Shown in pieces: positions 17,482-25,873 of a stretch of DNA of 64,000 nt; the stretch's first letter is position 1; each line of letters begins with the position of its first letter. Below the pieces are notes generated by a model. The model was not told the DNA's origin. It was given only the letters and a program-made list of their open reading frames with translations, and did not search any database. The stretch comes from DAITQM01 sp039794245 (GTDB lineage: Bacteria > Pseudomonadota > Gammaproteobacteria > Xanthomonadales > Wenzhouxiangellaceae). The DNA lies in NCBI GenBank assembly GCA_039794245.1, contig JBDIVS010000015.1, positions 15,611 to 79,610 on the forward strand, given 5' to 3'. Made by a program: the position numbers and the translations under genes.

Positions 17482-18980
17482 CGATAACTCAGCGCCGCCT
17501 GCGGATCCGGCCGGCCATCGCCGCCGATCTGGACCAGGCGCAGCGTGTTGGTGCCACCCTCGCGGCCGAGCTGGTCGCCCATCGTGATCAGCACGCGGTG
17601 GCCGGGGAAAAGATAACCGGCGGCGGCCAGGTGCGCCACCGCGCCGCTCGCCACCTCGTCCATGGTGCTCGCCTGCGGGGTGTAATCCACCGGAAAGACA
17701 TTGCGATAAAGCGCCACGCGCCGCCGGCTGTTCAAGTTAGGCGACAGGGCGAAAATCGGCGTTGCCGAGCCGACCCGCGACAGCCACTGCGCGGTCGAGC
17801 CCGATTCGGTCAATGCCACGATGGCATCGATCGGCACCTGGCGCGCGGTGTGCAGCGCCGCCATCGCGATCGCCTGGTCGATGCGCCCGTACTGTACTTT
17901 CAATTCGCTGTCGCGGTGCAAAGCGGCGCAGTGGCGTTCGGCGCCGAGACAGATGCGGACCATCGCCTCGACGACCTTCACCGGGTGGCGACCGACGGCG
18001 GTTTCGGCCGATAGCATCACCGCGTCGGTGCCGTCGATGACGGCATTGGCGACATCGAGCACCTCGGCGCGGGTCGGCACCGGGCTTGTGATCATCGACT
18101 GCATCATCTGCGTCGCGGTGATGACGATCCGGTTGTGATCGAGCGCCGTTTGAATGATCCGTTTCTGCAGGCCGGGCAGCTCGGCGTCGCCGATTTCGAC
18201 GCCGAGGTCGCCGCGCGCGACGAGCACGGCATCGGAAGTCTCCACGATCTCGTCGAGCCGGGCGATCGCTTCGCTGCGTTCGATCTTGGCGATCAGCGCC
18301 GCGTGGCCGCCGGCGGCGCGCAGCAGGCGGCGCGCCACCCGCATGTCCTCGGCGCTGCGCGGAAACGACACGGCGAGGTAATCGACACCGAGCGCCGCCG
18401 CCTGACCGATATCGTCGCGATCGCGCTCGCCGATGCCGCCGAGCGACAGGCCGCCGCCTTTGAGGTTCAGGCCCTTGCGGCTCGCCAACTCGCCGCCGGC
18501 CAGCACCGTGCACTCGATCCGGCTGCCGGAAATCGCCTTTACCGACAACTCGATCAGGCCGTCGTCGAGCAAAAGCACGGCGCCGGGTGCGACGTCACGC
18601 ACCAGGCCGGGGTAACTGACCCCAACCCCGTGCGCATCGCCGGGCGGGGCATCCGGCGCGGTATCGAGCGTAAACGGCTGGCCGTTGACCAGCGTCACAC
18701 TGCCGCCTTCGATCTCGCCGATGCGCAGCTTGGGACCGGCCAGGTCGGCAAGGATCGTCACCTCGCGGCCGGCAGCGGCGGCCGCGGCGCGCGCCGCCTC
18801 GACCCGCTGGCGCTGCGCCGCCGGCGGAGCGTGCGAGAAATTGATGCGCAATACATCGGCGCCGGCGGCAATCAGCGCCTGTAATGTCTCCGGCGGATCG
18901 GTCGCCGGGCCTAATGTTGCGACGATCTTGGTGCGGCGGCGGGTTGGGGCGGATGTTGCGGCGGCGACATTATCTGTCAT
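17478..18980 (-). CDS. pyk: Pyruvate kinase
   Basis: Catalyses PEP + ADP to pyruvate + ATP. About 500 residues from MTDNVAAATSAPTRRRTKIVATLGPA; conserved blocks include RINFSHA near 50, LIAKIERSEAI near 220, ARGDLGVEIG near 250 and ITATQMMQSMI near 284, with the C-terminal allosteric-type domain. The chosen ATG removes 21 upstream codons that have no family similarity. It is followed by mtfA and thrB with overlapping ends, which suggests one operon of three. Confidence 0.96.
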   Translation of the reverse strand: MTDNVAAATSAPTRRRTKIVATLGPATDPPETLQALIAAGADVLRINFSHAPPAAQRQRVEAARAAAAAAGREVTILADLAGPKLRIGEIEGGSVTLVNGQPFTLDTAPDAPPGDAHGVGVSYPGLVRDVAPGAVLLLDDGLIELSVKAISGSRIECTVLAGGELASRKGLNLKGGGLSLGGIGERDRDDIGQAAALGVDYLAVSFPRSAEDMRVARRLLRAAGGHAALIAKIERSEAIARLDEIVETSDAVLVARGDLGVEIGDAELPGLQKRIIQTALDHNRIVITATQMMQSMITSPVPTRAEVLDVANAVIDGTDAVMLSAETAVGRHPVKVVEAMVRICLGAERHCAALHRDSELKVQYGRIDQAIAMAALHTARQVPIDAIVALTESGSTAQWLSRVGSATPIFALSPNLNSRRRVALYRNVFPVDYTPQASTMDEVASGAVAHLAAAGYLFPGHRVLITMGDQLGREGGTNTLRLVQIGGDGRPDPQAALSYR

Positions 18981-19300
18981 AAAGCGAAATGGTCCGGTGA
19001 TGATTTTCCCGCCGCTAAAAAGCGTGGTGTGGCAAGTATACACAGTTGGGTAAAGCCGACGTATCCATCGGAGATGTCTGATTACGCTTCGCTAATCCGA
19101 CCCCTACGTCCTATCGGGAAGCAATCGGCTCACGGTCAAGAGCCGAGTTCATTGCCAAGATCGGGGATTGTCTGAGGGAACTGGATGAGATAGCCTTTTT
19201 GCGATCATAGTAATAGCCTTTTAGTTGAGTTTCTAATAGCCTGTTTACGGGCCTTCTGGTAGACTTTCAGTATGGAACCATTCAGCCATCGGAGCGATGG
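18981..19300. other. Intergenic region between divergent pyk and ATPase genes
   Basis: 320 bp, more A+T-rich near 19190-19260. A TATACT-like hexamer near 19034 on the pyk strand is the only promoter hint. No RNA gene or repeat recognised. Confidence 0.3.
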
Positions 19301-20578
19301 ATGAGGATCATTCCGCGGCATCTGGCGGCCAGGGTCGAGCGCGCGCTCGGTACCAGCCGGATCGTCAACATCGTCGGCCCACGCCAGGCAGGCAAGACGA
19401 CGCTGGTCAAGGATCTGATCGAAACGGCGCGTTATGTCACGCTCGACGACGCCGGCATTCGCTCGGCACTCGTGGCCGATGCATACGGCCAGCTCCAGCT
19501 TCTCTCCGATGAGGCGAAGGATGCCGGGCGTCCCATCGTTCTTGACGAGGTGCAACGTGTGCCGGAGATCACCTTCGCGCTGAAGCGGATCGTCGATGCC
19601 GACAGACGGCCCGGCCAGTATGTGCTGACCGGATCATCCGACATCTTCACCGCGGGGAAGGCCTACGATTCGCTGGCCGGGCGGGTGACGACCCTGACGC
19701 TGCGGCCATTGAGCGCCGCCGAGATCGCGGGCGCTGCGCCTTGCCGGCTGCTTGATGCCGTCGCCGAGCATCCGCGCGATCCGTTCGGCGTACTGCCCAG
19801 GCCCCAACCCTTCACAAGGGCCGAGGCCATCGAACTGATCGTACGGGGCGGCTTTCCGGAAATCCGCCCTCTAGACGACCCCGACCGCACGGATCGTTAC
19901 GCCAGCTATCTCGACAGCATTATCGAGCGCGACGTGGCGCCGCTCGCCGAGGTTCGCAAGCCGGACATGCTGCGCCGTCTCATCGACCAGATGGCGGCGC
20001 GGACGGCGGAGGAACTCAATGTCGCCAGCCTGTGCCAGGCCTTGGGCGCCCGCAAGGAGACGGTGAACAATTATATCGATATCCTCTCCCGGCTCGGCGT
20101 GGTCCACCGCCTCGGCGCGTGGACGTCCTCGCCCGCCAAGCGGGAAATCAAGGCGCCCAAACTGCATTTCCTAGATACGGGCTGTGCAACGGCGTTGCGC
20201 GGCGAGGATTCGGCAAGCTTCGGCGTCGGCGTGGATCCCGTGGCACTCGGTCATCTCCTGGAGACCTTCATGTTCGTCGAATTGGAAAAATCGCTGCCGT
20301 ACCTCGGCAAACGCTGGCGCCTCTATCACTGGCGGCACAATCCCCGTAAGATCGACATCGTCGCCGAAGCGCCTGGGAAGCAGCTCGCACTGTTCGAGAT
20401 GAAGGCCGCAGCCACCGTCGATGGGCGGGACTTTCGCCATATAGACTGGTTCATGTCCGAAGGACCGGGACGCAGCTATCGCAGCGCTGGCTTCGTCGTC
20501 TATCTGGGCGGCGATCTGCTGTCTTTCGGCTCCGGCAAGCTTGCTCTGCCGTTGTCGATGCTCTGGTCGTTCGCCTGA
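19301..20578 (+). CDS. AAA_14/DUF4143 ATPase
   Basis: A 425-residue ATP-binding protein of the large AAA_14 plus DUF4143 family. Walker A GPRQAGKTTLV is at residues 26-36, Walker B-like IVLDEVQRVP near 82, sensor-like LTGSSDIF near 110, a winged-helix middle region near 215-260, and the DUF4143 nuclease-like C-terminus (DIVAEAPGKQLALFEMKAA near 345-365). Family members are common stand-alone accessory genes with no settled function. It is isolated, flanked by repeats and a decayed gene, in what looks like an insertion hotspot. Confidence 0.8.
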   Translation: MRIIPRHLAARVERALGTSRIVNIVGPRQAGKTTLVKDLIETARYVTLDDAGIRSALVADAYGQLQLLSDEAKDAGRPIVLDEVQRVPEITFALKRIVDADRRPGQYVLTGSSDIFTAGKAYDSLAGRVTTLTLRPLSAAEIAGAAPCRLLDAVAEHPRDPFGVLPRPQPFTRAEAIELIVRGGFPEIRPLDDPDRTDRYASYLDSIIERDVAPLAEVRKPDMLRRLIDQMAARTAEELNVASLCQALGARKETVNNYIDILSRLGVVHRLGAWTSSPAKREIKAPKLHFLDTGCATALRGEDSASFGVGVDPVALGHLLETFMFVELEKSLPYLGKRWRLYHWRHNPRKIDIVAEAPGKQLALFEMKAAATVDGRDFRHIDWFMSEGPGRSYRSAGFVVYLGGDLLSFGSGKLALPLSMLWSFA

Positions 20579-20975
20579 TACTCGAATCTAAGGATGTAAG
20601 ATAAAAGGAGAAAAGTCACAGAAATTGAAGGATCGTACGAGATTTATCTATGCGCACTCTGTGTCTGTGTGGTTAAATTCCTATTCCCTCCGTGCACTCC
20701 TTGGCTCCGTGAGAGAACTGTATTTCATGCGTCTTTGCGCTACGCGCAACGGCATGACCTTGGGCTTCTTGCGTGTGTATATGCAAACCGCCCTGCAGTC
20801 ATTTGCCTGCGCTAAGCGGTGATTGCCGTAATCGATCGGGCCGGGTTGAGTGCGAAGTCCAGGCGTTGGACGGAGCCGGGAATGCCAGCGACCGCGGGAG
20901 CGGCTGATTCAAAGCCGCAGGCTGTTCCCGTCGCGGTCCGGTTGCCCGGCACCGCCAGAGAGATAGACATCCGGA
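20579..20975. repeat. Intergenic region with dispersed-repeat-like sequence
   Basis: About 400 bp. The part around 20655-20725 (CTCTGTGTCTGTGTGG, then TCCGTGAGAGAACTGTATT) resembles dispersed intergenic repeats seen in environmental proteobacteria; 16 bp of it recurs at 15672-15687. No convincing gene. Confidence 0.35.
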
Positions 20976-21973
20976 TCAGCCTTGGGCCGGGGCTGCCGTC
21001 AGGTAGGTCCAGCAGGCCTCGAAAGTCTCCCGGCCGCCGAAGACGCGCTGCGTGGCCGCTTCGAGTAGCGCCAGCCGGGCCGCCACCGTCTCCTCCGGGG
21101 CAGCCCCGCCGGTGATCCGCTCGGCGCCCCCGGCCCGGCCTAGCACCCCTTCGTGGTAGACCGCCAGGAAACTGCACCATTCCTCGACGCGCGCGCCACT
21201 GGCCCTGATCTCCACCTCCAGCACCTTGAAGCCCACCGACCGCAGGACCTCCAGGTAGTGTTCGAGAGGGCGCACCGGCAGGAAGTACTTGCGGCGCAGC
21301 CGCGCGTGGGCCGCCATGTGTGCATCGTCGGCCAAGGCCGGCCGGAAGCGGGCAAAGGCCGGATCCATCTCCACCAGGCGTACCGCCTCGCAATGGATCC
21401 GCTCCACCGTCTGGTCGATGATGAAAAGGCCGTCTGGAATGTCGCCGCCGATGTTGCCCGACTGGATAAAGCCCCGCCCCCGGGGATGAGCAGCCGGCGC
21501 CAAGCCGCCAACGTCTCCTCCAGGTCGTGGTAGAGGTGGATGGCATTGGTGGAGACAACCGCATCGAATCCCCGTTCCAGCAGCCCGGGCTCCAGCGCCT
21601 CCTCCAACCGCTGGAGCCGCCCCTCTTCTTTCAGATAGCGCAGGTGACGCAGGTTGATCCGCGGGTCGTCGCGAAATTTTTCCAGCGCCAGGCGGAGGAA
21701 CTTGGCCGAGGCGTCAACCAGCAGCACACCGGCCGTCATGCCGGGGCGGCGCGCCAGGAGACGTTCGACCAGGATACCGGTACCGCCCGAGTAGTCCAGC
21801 AGCAGAGCGCCGGGCTCGATGAACTCCGCGAGTTGCTCTACCGTCCGATCCAAGTTGGCGTACCAGGAATGCTTCTGCACGGAGTCGTATTTTTGAGCCA
21901 ACTCCTCAACCGGCCAACAGGTCCAGGGGTCATTGGGAGTTCGGGGTACGCTGGGAGGCCAATTCATGCTCAT
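20976..21973 (-). pseudogene. SAM-dependent methyltransferase, frameshifted
   Basis: Two overlapping frames together make one class I methyltransferase of about 330 residues. The first frame (from 21973, MSMNWPPSVPRTP) contains the SAM-binding motif LLDYSGGTGILVERLL near residue 57 and ends its family-like sequence at WRRLLIPGG. The second frame resumes with RGFIQSGNIGGDIPDGLF and runs to 20976. The switch is in a C/G run at about 21471-21485. This is either a sequencing error or a real lesion. The substrate is not recognisable. A homocysteine methyltransferase remnant lies directly upstream. Confidence 0.7.
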
Positions 21974-22006
21974 AATAGAAAGCTCGCAGCGCGAAAAGCT
22001 TTCTCT

Positions 22007-22186
22007 TCAGTCCGTTTGCAACCGGGCTTTGACCTGAGTAACCAGAAATCGCAGCAGGGCGATATGGTCGGGACCGGTGCCGCAGCAGCCGCCGACAAGG
22101 TTGGCCCCGGTTTTGATCCATGCGCGGGCGTGCCCGGCAAAATGGCCGGTGTCACTCTCGCCGGGTATGGCGAACGCGAACGACGA
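22007..22186 (-). pseudogene. C-terminal remnant of a homocysteine S-methyltransferase
   Basis: Reading leftward, about 60 codons encode the end of a homocysteine S-methyltransferase: GHFAGHARAWIKTGANLVGG, then the zinc-ligand motif GGCCGTGPDHI and a final helix up to a TGA at 22007. The rest of the gene (about 240 residues expected) is gone, replaced upstream by aguB, whose stop codon is only a few bases away. It is a truncated relic rather than a small gene. Confidence 0.7.
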
Positions 22187-22191
22187 AACTG

Positions 22192-23061
22192 TTACCCGTT
22201 TCCCAGTTTGAACAATCGCTGATACAGTTCCGGGCGGCGGTCGCGAAACAAGCCCCAGCCGGCGCGTTCTTCGGCGAGGCGGTCCAGGTCGAAGCTATGA
22301 ACGAGCACGGCCTCCTCGTCGCGGCCGGCGGCAGCGACCAATTCGCCGTCGGGGCCGGCGATGAACGACGAGCCGTAGAAGGTCACCGTACAGCTTCGCC
22401 CCGCCTCGACACCGATCCGGTTGGCGGCGATCACCGGCATCTTATTGCACACCGCATGGCCGCGCATCGCCAGTTGCCAGGCGGCGGCAGTATCCGCCCC
22501 GGGCGAGGCCGGTTCGGAGCCGATCGCGGTCGGGTAGAACAACATCTCGGCGCCGGCCAGGGCCATCGCCCGCGCCGCTTCAGGAAACCACTGGTCCCAG
22601 CAGATCGCTGCCCCGATCCGGGCAGCGGGTAGCTCCCAGACCATAAAACCGGTGTCGCCGGGGGTGAAATAATACTTTTCCTGGTAGCCCGGGCCGTCCG
22701 GGATATGCGATTTGCGATAAACGCCGCGCACCTTGCCCGTGCCATCGATCATCGCCAGCGAGTTGAAATACACCTGCCCGGCGCGCTCGAAAAAACTGAG
22801 CGGCAGCGCGATGTTCAGTTCGGCGGCGAGATCCGAAAAGCGGGCAATCAGCGGGCTGGCGCCGACTTCCTCGGCGGCCGCGAACCACGTCGGATCCTGG
22901 TCCTTGCAGAAGTAAGGCATCGCGAACAGTTCCGGCAGCAGCACGATCGCAGCGCCGCTTGCCGCGGCGGCGCGGACCAGGCGCTCGGCGTTGACAAGAT
23001 TGGTTTCGCGCTCGGCGCCGCAGGCCATCTGCAAGGCGGCAACGGTGATCCGGCGGCTCAT
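22192..23061 (-). CDS. aguB: N-carbamoylputrescine amidase (nitrilase superfamily)
   Basis: Hydrolyses N-carbamoylputrescine to putrescine, CO2 and ammonia. The 289-residue protein has the Glu-Lys-Cys triad in LLPELF near residue 42, RKSHIPDGPGYQEKYYF near 120 and GAAICWDQWFPEAAR near 157, all as in AguB. Its start codon overlaps the stop of the upstream aldehyde dehydrogenase gene by one base, so the two are translationally coupled and probably form one polyamine operon. The agmatine deiminase aguA is not in the window. Confidence 0.92.
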   Translation of the reverse strand: MSRRITVAALQMACGAERETNLVNAERLVRAAAASGAAIVLLPELFAMPYFCKDQDPTWFAAAEEVGASPLIARFSDLAAELNIALPLSFFERAGQVYFNSLAMIDGTGKVRGVYRKSHIPDGPGYQEKYYFTPGDTGFMVWELPAARIGAAICWDQWFPEAARAMALAGAEMLFYPTAIGSEPASPGADTAAAWQLAMRGHAVCNKMPVIAANRIGVEAGRSCTVTFYGSSFIAGPDGELVAAAGRDEEAVLVHSFDLDRLAEERAGWGLFRDRRPELYQRLFKLGNG

Positions 23062-24557
23062 CAGAGTTTGATCCAGGTGGTTTTCAATTCGACGTATTTG
23101 TCCAGCGCATGCAGCGATTTGTCGCGGCCGTTGCCCGATTGCTTGTAACCGCCGAACGGCACGGTCAGATCGCCGGCGTCGTAACAGTTGACCCACACCG
23201 TACCGGCACGCAGGGCGCGGGCGATGCGGTGCGCCTTGCTGATATCGCGCGTCCAGACGGCGGCGGCGAGGCCGTAGTCGGTGCGGTTGGCGAGGCGGAC
23301 GGCGTCGGCCACCTCGTCGAAGGCCAGCACCGAGAGCACCGGCCCGAAGATCTCCTCGCGGGCGATCGTCATCTCCGGGGTCACGTCGTCAAACACGGTC
23401 GGCTCGACGAAATAACCGCGTTCGCCGTGCCGCCCGCCGCCGAGGCGAAGTTCGCCCCCCTCGGCCCGGCCTTTTTCGATATAGCCCAGCACTTTGTCGA
23501 ACTGGATGCGATCGACGATCGCGCCGAGCCGGGTGGCGGGGTCGAGCGGATCGCCGGGCTGCAACGTGCGGCCGATGGCGACGATTTTGTCGAGCAGCGG
23601 CTCTTTGATCTCGCGGGCAGCGAGCAGCCGGGAGGCCGCCGAACACATCTCGCCCTGGTTGAAGAAAATACCCCAGGCCGCCGCTTCGGCCGCGGCGTCG
23701 AGATCGGCGCAATCGGCGAGCACCAGGTTCGGGCTTTTGCCGCCGCATTCGAGCCATACCCGTTTCATGTTGGAACGCCCAGCGTATTCGAGCATCTTCT
23801 TGCCGACCGCAGTCGAGCCGGTAAAGGCAATGCAATCGACATCGGGGTGCATCGCCAGCGCTTCGCCGGCGGTGTGACCGAAACCGGGCACGACATTGAA
23901 CACCCCTTCGGGGATGCCGGCTTCGAGTGCCAGCTCGCCGAGACGGAGCGCCGAGAGCGGGGATTTTTCCGACGGCTTCAACACCACGCTGTTGCCGGTG
24001 GCGAGCGCCGGTGCGATTTTCCAGGCGGCCATCAACAGCGGAAAGTTCCACGGCACGATGGCGCCGACGACGCCGACCGGCTCGCGCGTGATCATGCCGA
24101 TCTCGTCGGCCGGGGTCGGCGTGATCTCGCCGTTGACCTTGTCGATCGCCTCGCCGTACCAGGCAAAGCAGCGGGCCGCGGCCGGGGCGTCGATGGTCAG
24201 CGCATCGTGGATCGGTTTGCCCATATCGAGGGTGTCGATCAGTGCCAGCTCCTCGCGGCCGGCGTCGAGCAACTCGGCCAGGCGCAACAGACGCTTCTTC
24301 CTGGCCGCCGGCGGCTGATCGCGCCAGACGCCGGCTTCGAACGTCCGGCGCGCCGCCGCGACGGCCTGGTCGATATCGGTTTTATCGCCGGCCGCGACTT
24401 CGGCCAGCACCTTGCCGTCGGCCGGATTGATCGATTCGAACGTCATGCCGGAGGCGGCGGGCTGAAAACGCCCGGCGATCAGGCACCCGGTCTTAAGTTC
24501 GAGCGCCTCGGCCAGCGCCTGCCATTTAGCCCGTGTTTTGAGTTTCGCCTCGTTCAT
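23061..24557 (-). CDS. puuC: PuuC-type aldehyde dehydrogenase (gamma-glutamyl-gamma-aminobutyraldehyde)
   Basis: A 498-residue NAD(P)-dependent aldehyde dehydrogenase. Catalytic Cys is in FFNQGEMCSAASRLL near residue 302, the general-base Glu in WLECGGKSPN near 268, with the cofactor motif GFTSTAVGKK-like FTGSTAVGKKM near 243 and VPWNFPLLMAAWK near 165. Overall pattern is closest to PuuC, which oxidises the gamma-glutamylated aldehyde in putrescine breakdown. The start MNEAKLKTRAKW follows a purine-rich site. Neighbouring aguB and a PuuR-like regulator support a polyamine role; puuA, puuB and puuD are absent here. Confidence 0.85.
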   Translation of the reverse strand: MNEAKLKTRAKWQALAEALELKTGCLIAGRFQPAASGMTFESINPADGKVLAEVAAGDKTDIDQAVAAARRTFEAGVWRDQPPAARKKRLLRLAELLDAGREELALIDTLDMGKPIHDALTIDAPAAARCFAWYGEAIDKVNGEITPTPADEIGMITREPVGVVGAIVPWNFPLLMAAWKIAPALATGNSVVLKPSEKSPLSALRLGELALEAGIPEGVFNVVPGFGHTAGEALAMHPDVDCIAFTGSTAVGKKMLEYAGRSNMKRVWLECGGKSPNLVLADCADLDAAAEAAAWGIFFNQGEMCSAASRLLAAREIKEPLLDKIVAIGRTLQPGDPLDPATRLGAIVDRIQFDKVLGYIEKGRAEGGELRLGGGRHGERGYFVEPTVFDDVTPEMTIAREEIFGPVLSVLAFDEVADAVRLANRTDYGLAAAVWTRDISKAHRIARALRAGTVWVNCYDAGDLTVPFGGYKQSGNGRDKSLHALDKYVELKTTWIKL

Positions 24558-24625
24558 CGCCCTCTCCCGCCTGGTCCGCAGATTGCCTGCAGCATAGGCT
24601 ATCACGCCGCGCACCGTCGGCGGCT

Positions 24626-25219
24626 TCAGAAAGTCGGGGGCGTATTGGCACTGACGATCTCGCAGGTCTCGTCGCCGACGTTGCGGAAGCGGTGCGGCAG
24701 GTCGCTGGAAAAATAATAGGCCTCGCCGGCGCGCAACAGGCGGCATTCGCCGGCGACGGTCAGTTCGATCTCGCCTTTGACCACCACGCCGCCTTCCTCG
24801 CCGGGGTGCGCCAGCATCGTCTCGCCGGTATCGCCGCCCGGCAGATAGCGCTCGTGCAGGATCGTCATCTGCCGGCCGGGCTGGTTGGCGGCGACCAGGT
24901 ACAACAGCACTTGCGTACTGCCGACGTTGGGCATCTCGTCTAGGCGATAAAACCGCTGCCGGCCGGCGGCCAGGCCGGAGGTGAAAAAATCGGCCATCGT
25001 GATCGGCAGCGCCTCGAGGATGCGGTGCAGCGAACTGATCGACGGGCTGACGCGGTTTTGCTCGATCAGAGAAATCATGCCGTTGGTCACCCCGGCGCGC
25101 TTGGCCAATTCGCGCTGCGACCAGCCACGCTCACGACGCAGTGCCTTCAAACGCGCCCCGACATCGAAATCCGTCCCGCCGCGCACCCGGCGCGCCGCCT
25201 TGATCGCCTGCTGGATCAT
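24626..25219 (-). CDS. puuR: XRE-family regulator with cupin domain (PuuR-like)
   Basis: A 197-residue regulator: an HTH of the Cro/C1 type at about residues 14-70 (LKALRRERGWSQRELAKRAG) and a cupin sensor domain near 110-195 (GEEGGVVVKGEIELTVAGE). E. coli PuuR has the same arrangement and represses putrescine catabolism genes. It lies just upstream of puuC on the same strand, as expected for an autoregulated local repressor. The start MIQQAIKAARR is preferred over a Met 14 codons upstream. Confidence 0.8.
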   Translation of the reverse strand: MIQQAIKAARRVRGGTDFDVGARLKALRRERGWSQRELAKRAGVTNGMISLIEQNRVSPSISSLHRILEALPITMADFFTSGLAAGRQRFYRLDEMPNVGSTQVLLYLVAANQPGRQMTILHERYLPGGDTGETMLAHPGEEGGVVVKGEIELTVAGECRLLRAGEAYYFSSDLPHRFRNVGDETCEIVSANTPPTF

Positions 25220-25366
25220 GCGCCGCGCCCCGGCCCGGCAAAACCGTTGGCCAGCGCGCATCGGCCATCGAGCTGCCAGCGATCCACGGTTGGCATCAGG
25301 GGTGGAAGCTGGCGATCAGCGGCAGCCGGTGGCATGAGGTCTCGGTGGTGAAGGTAAACTGGACAG

Positions 25367-25873
25367 ATGAGATACGCATTCTGTGGCTTGTTTTTGATTG
25401 TACCGCTCGTGCTGGCCGGCTGCGCCCGAGCGCCGTGCGACCGTGCCCAGGCGCAAGAGACCGGATACCGGGCGGCGCTCGGCGGCGGCGCATTTTCCCC
25501 ACCGTCCGGTGCAACCCCGGCGTGCCGATTGGCCTGGCAGCAAGGCTGGGAGCGCGGTCAGGCCGAATTTTGTACACCGCAGCGGGGTTGGCGGGACGGC
25601 ACGGCCGGCGAGCCTGCGGCGGCGATCTGTGCCGCCGGCGTCAACCAGCCGGTGAGCTATATTTCAGCGTACCGGCTGGCGGTGGAAATCGACCGGCTCG
25701 AGGCCGAACGTCAGACGCTTACGGCAACCGGCGAGGCCACCGATCCGCTGCGCGCCACCGATCTCGAACAGCAATTGACTGACCTTAGGGCCCTGGCCGA
25801 GCAACATGGCTGGCGCGAACCCGAGCCGTTGGAAGACCGTCTCAGGGCGGCGCGCAAAGACAGTGGGCGCTGA
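25367..25873 (+). CDS. DUF2799 lipoprotein
   Basis: A 168-residue predicted lipoprotein: signal peptide MRYAFCGLFLIVPLVLAGC with the lipobox LAGC at residues 16-19, then a repetitive DUF2799-like core built on RxAWxxGxxxG elements (CRLAWQQGWERGQ) and a C-terminal charged helix (EIDRLEAERQTL). Function of the family is unknown. Its 3' end overlaps the convergent sppA end by 32 bp. Confidence 0.7.
   Translation: MRYAFCGLFLIVPLVLAGCARAPCDRAQAQETGYRAALGGGAFSPPSGATPACRLAWQQGWERGQAEFCTPQRGWRDGTAGEPAAAICAAGVNQPVSYISAYRLAVEIDRLEAERQTLTATGEATDPLRATDLEQQLTDLRALAEQHGWREPEPLEDRLRAARKDSGR

Noticed and set aside
15672..20724. The 16-bp match between 15672 and 20709 as a recombination or attachment site pair
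   Set aside because: It is short, part of dispersed-repeat-like sequence, and core genes lie between with no integrase.
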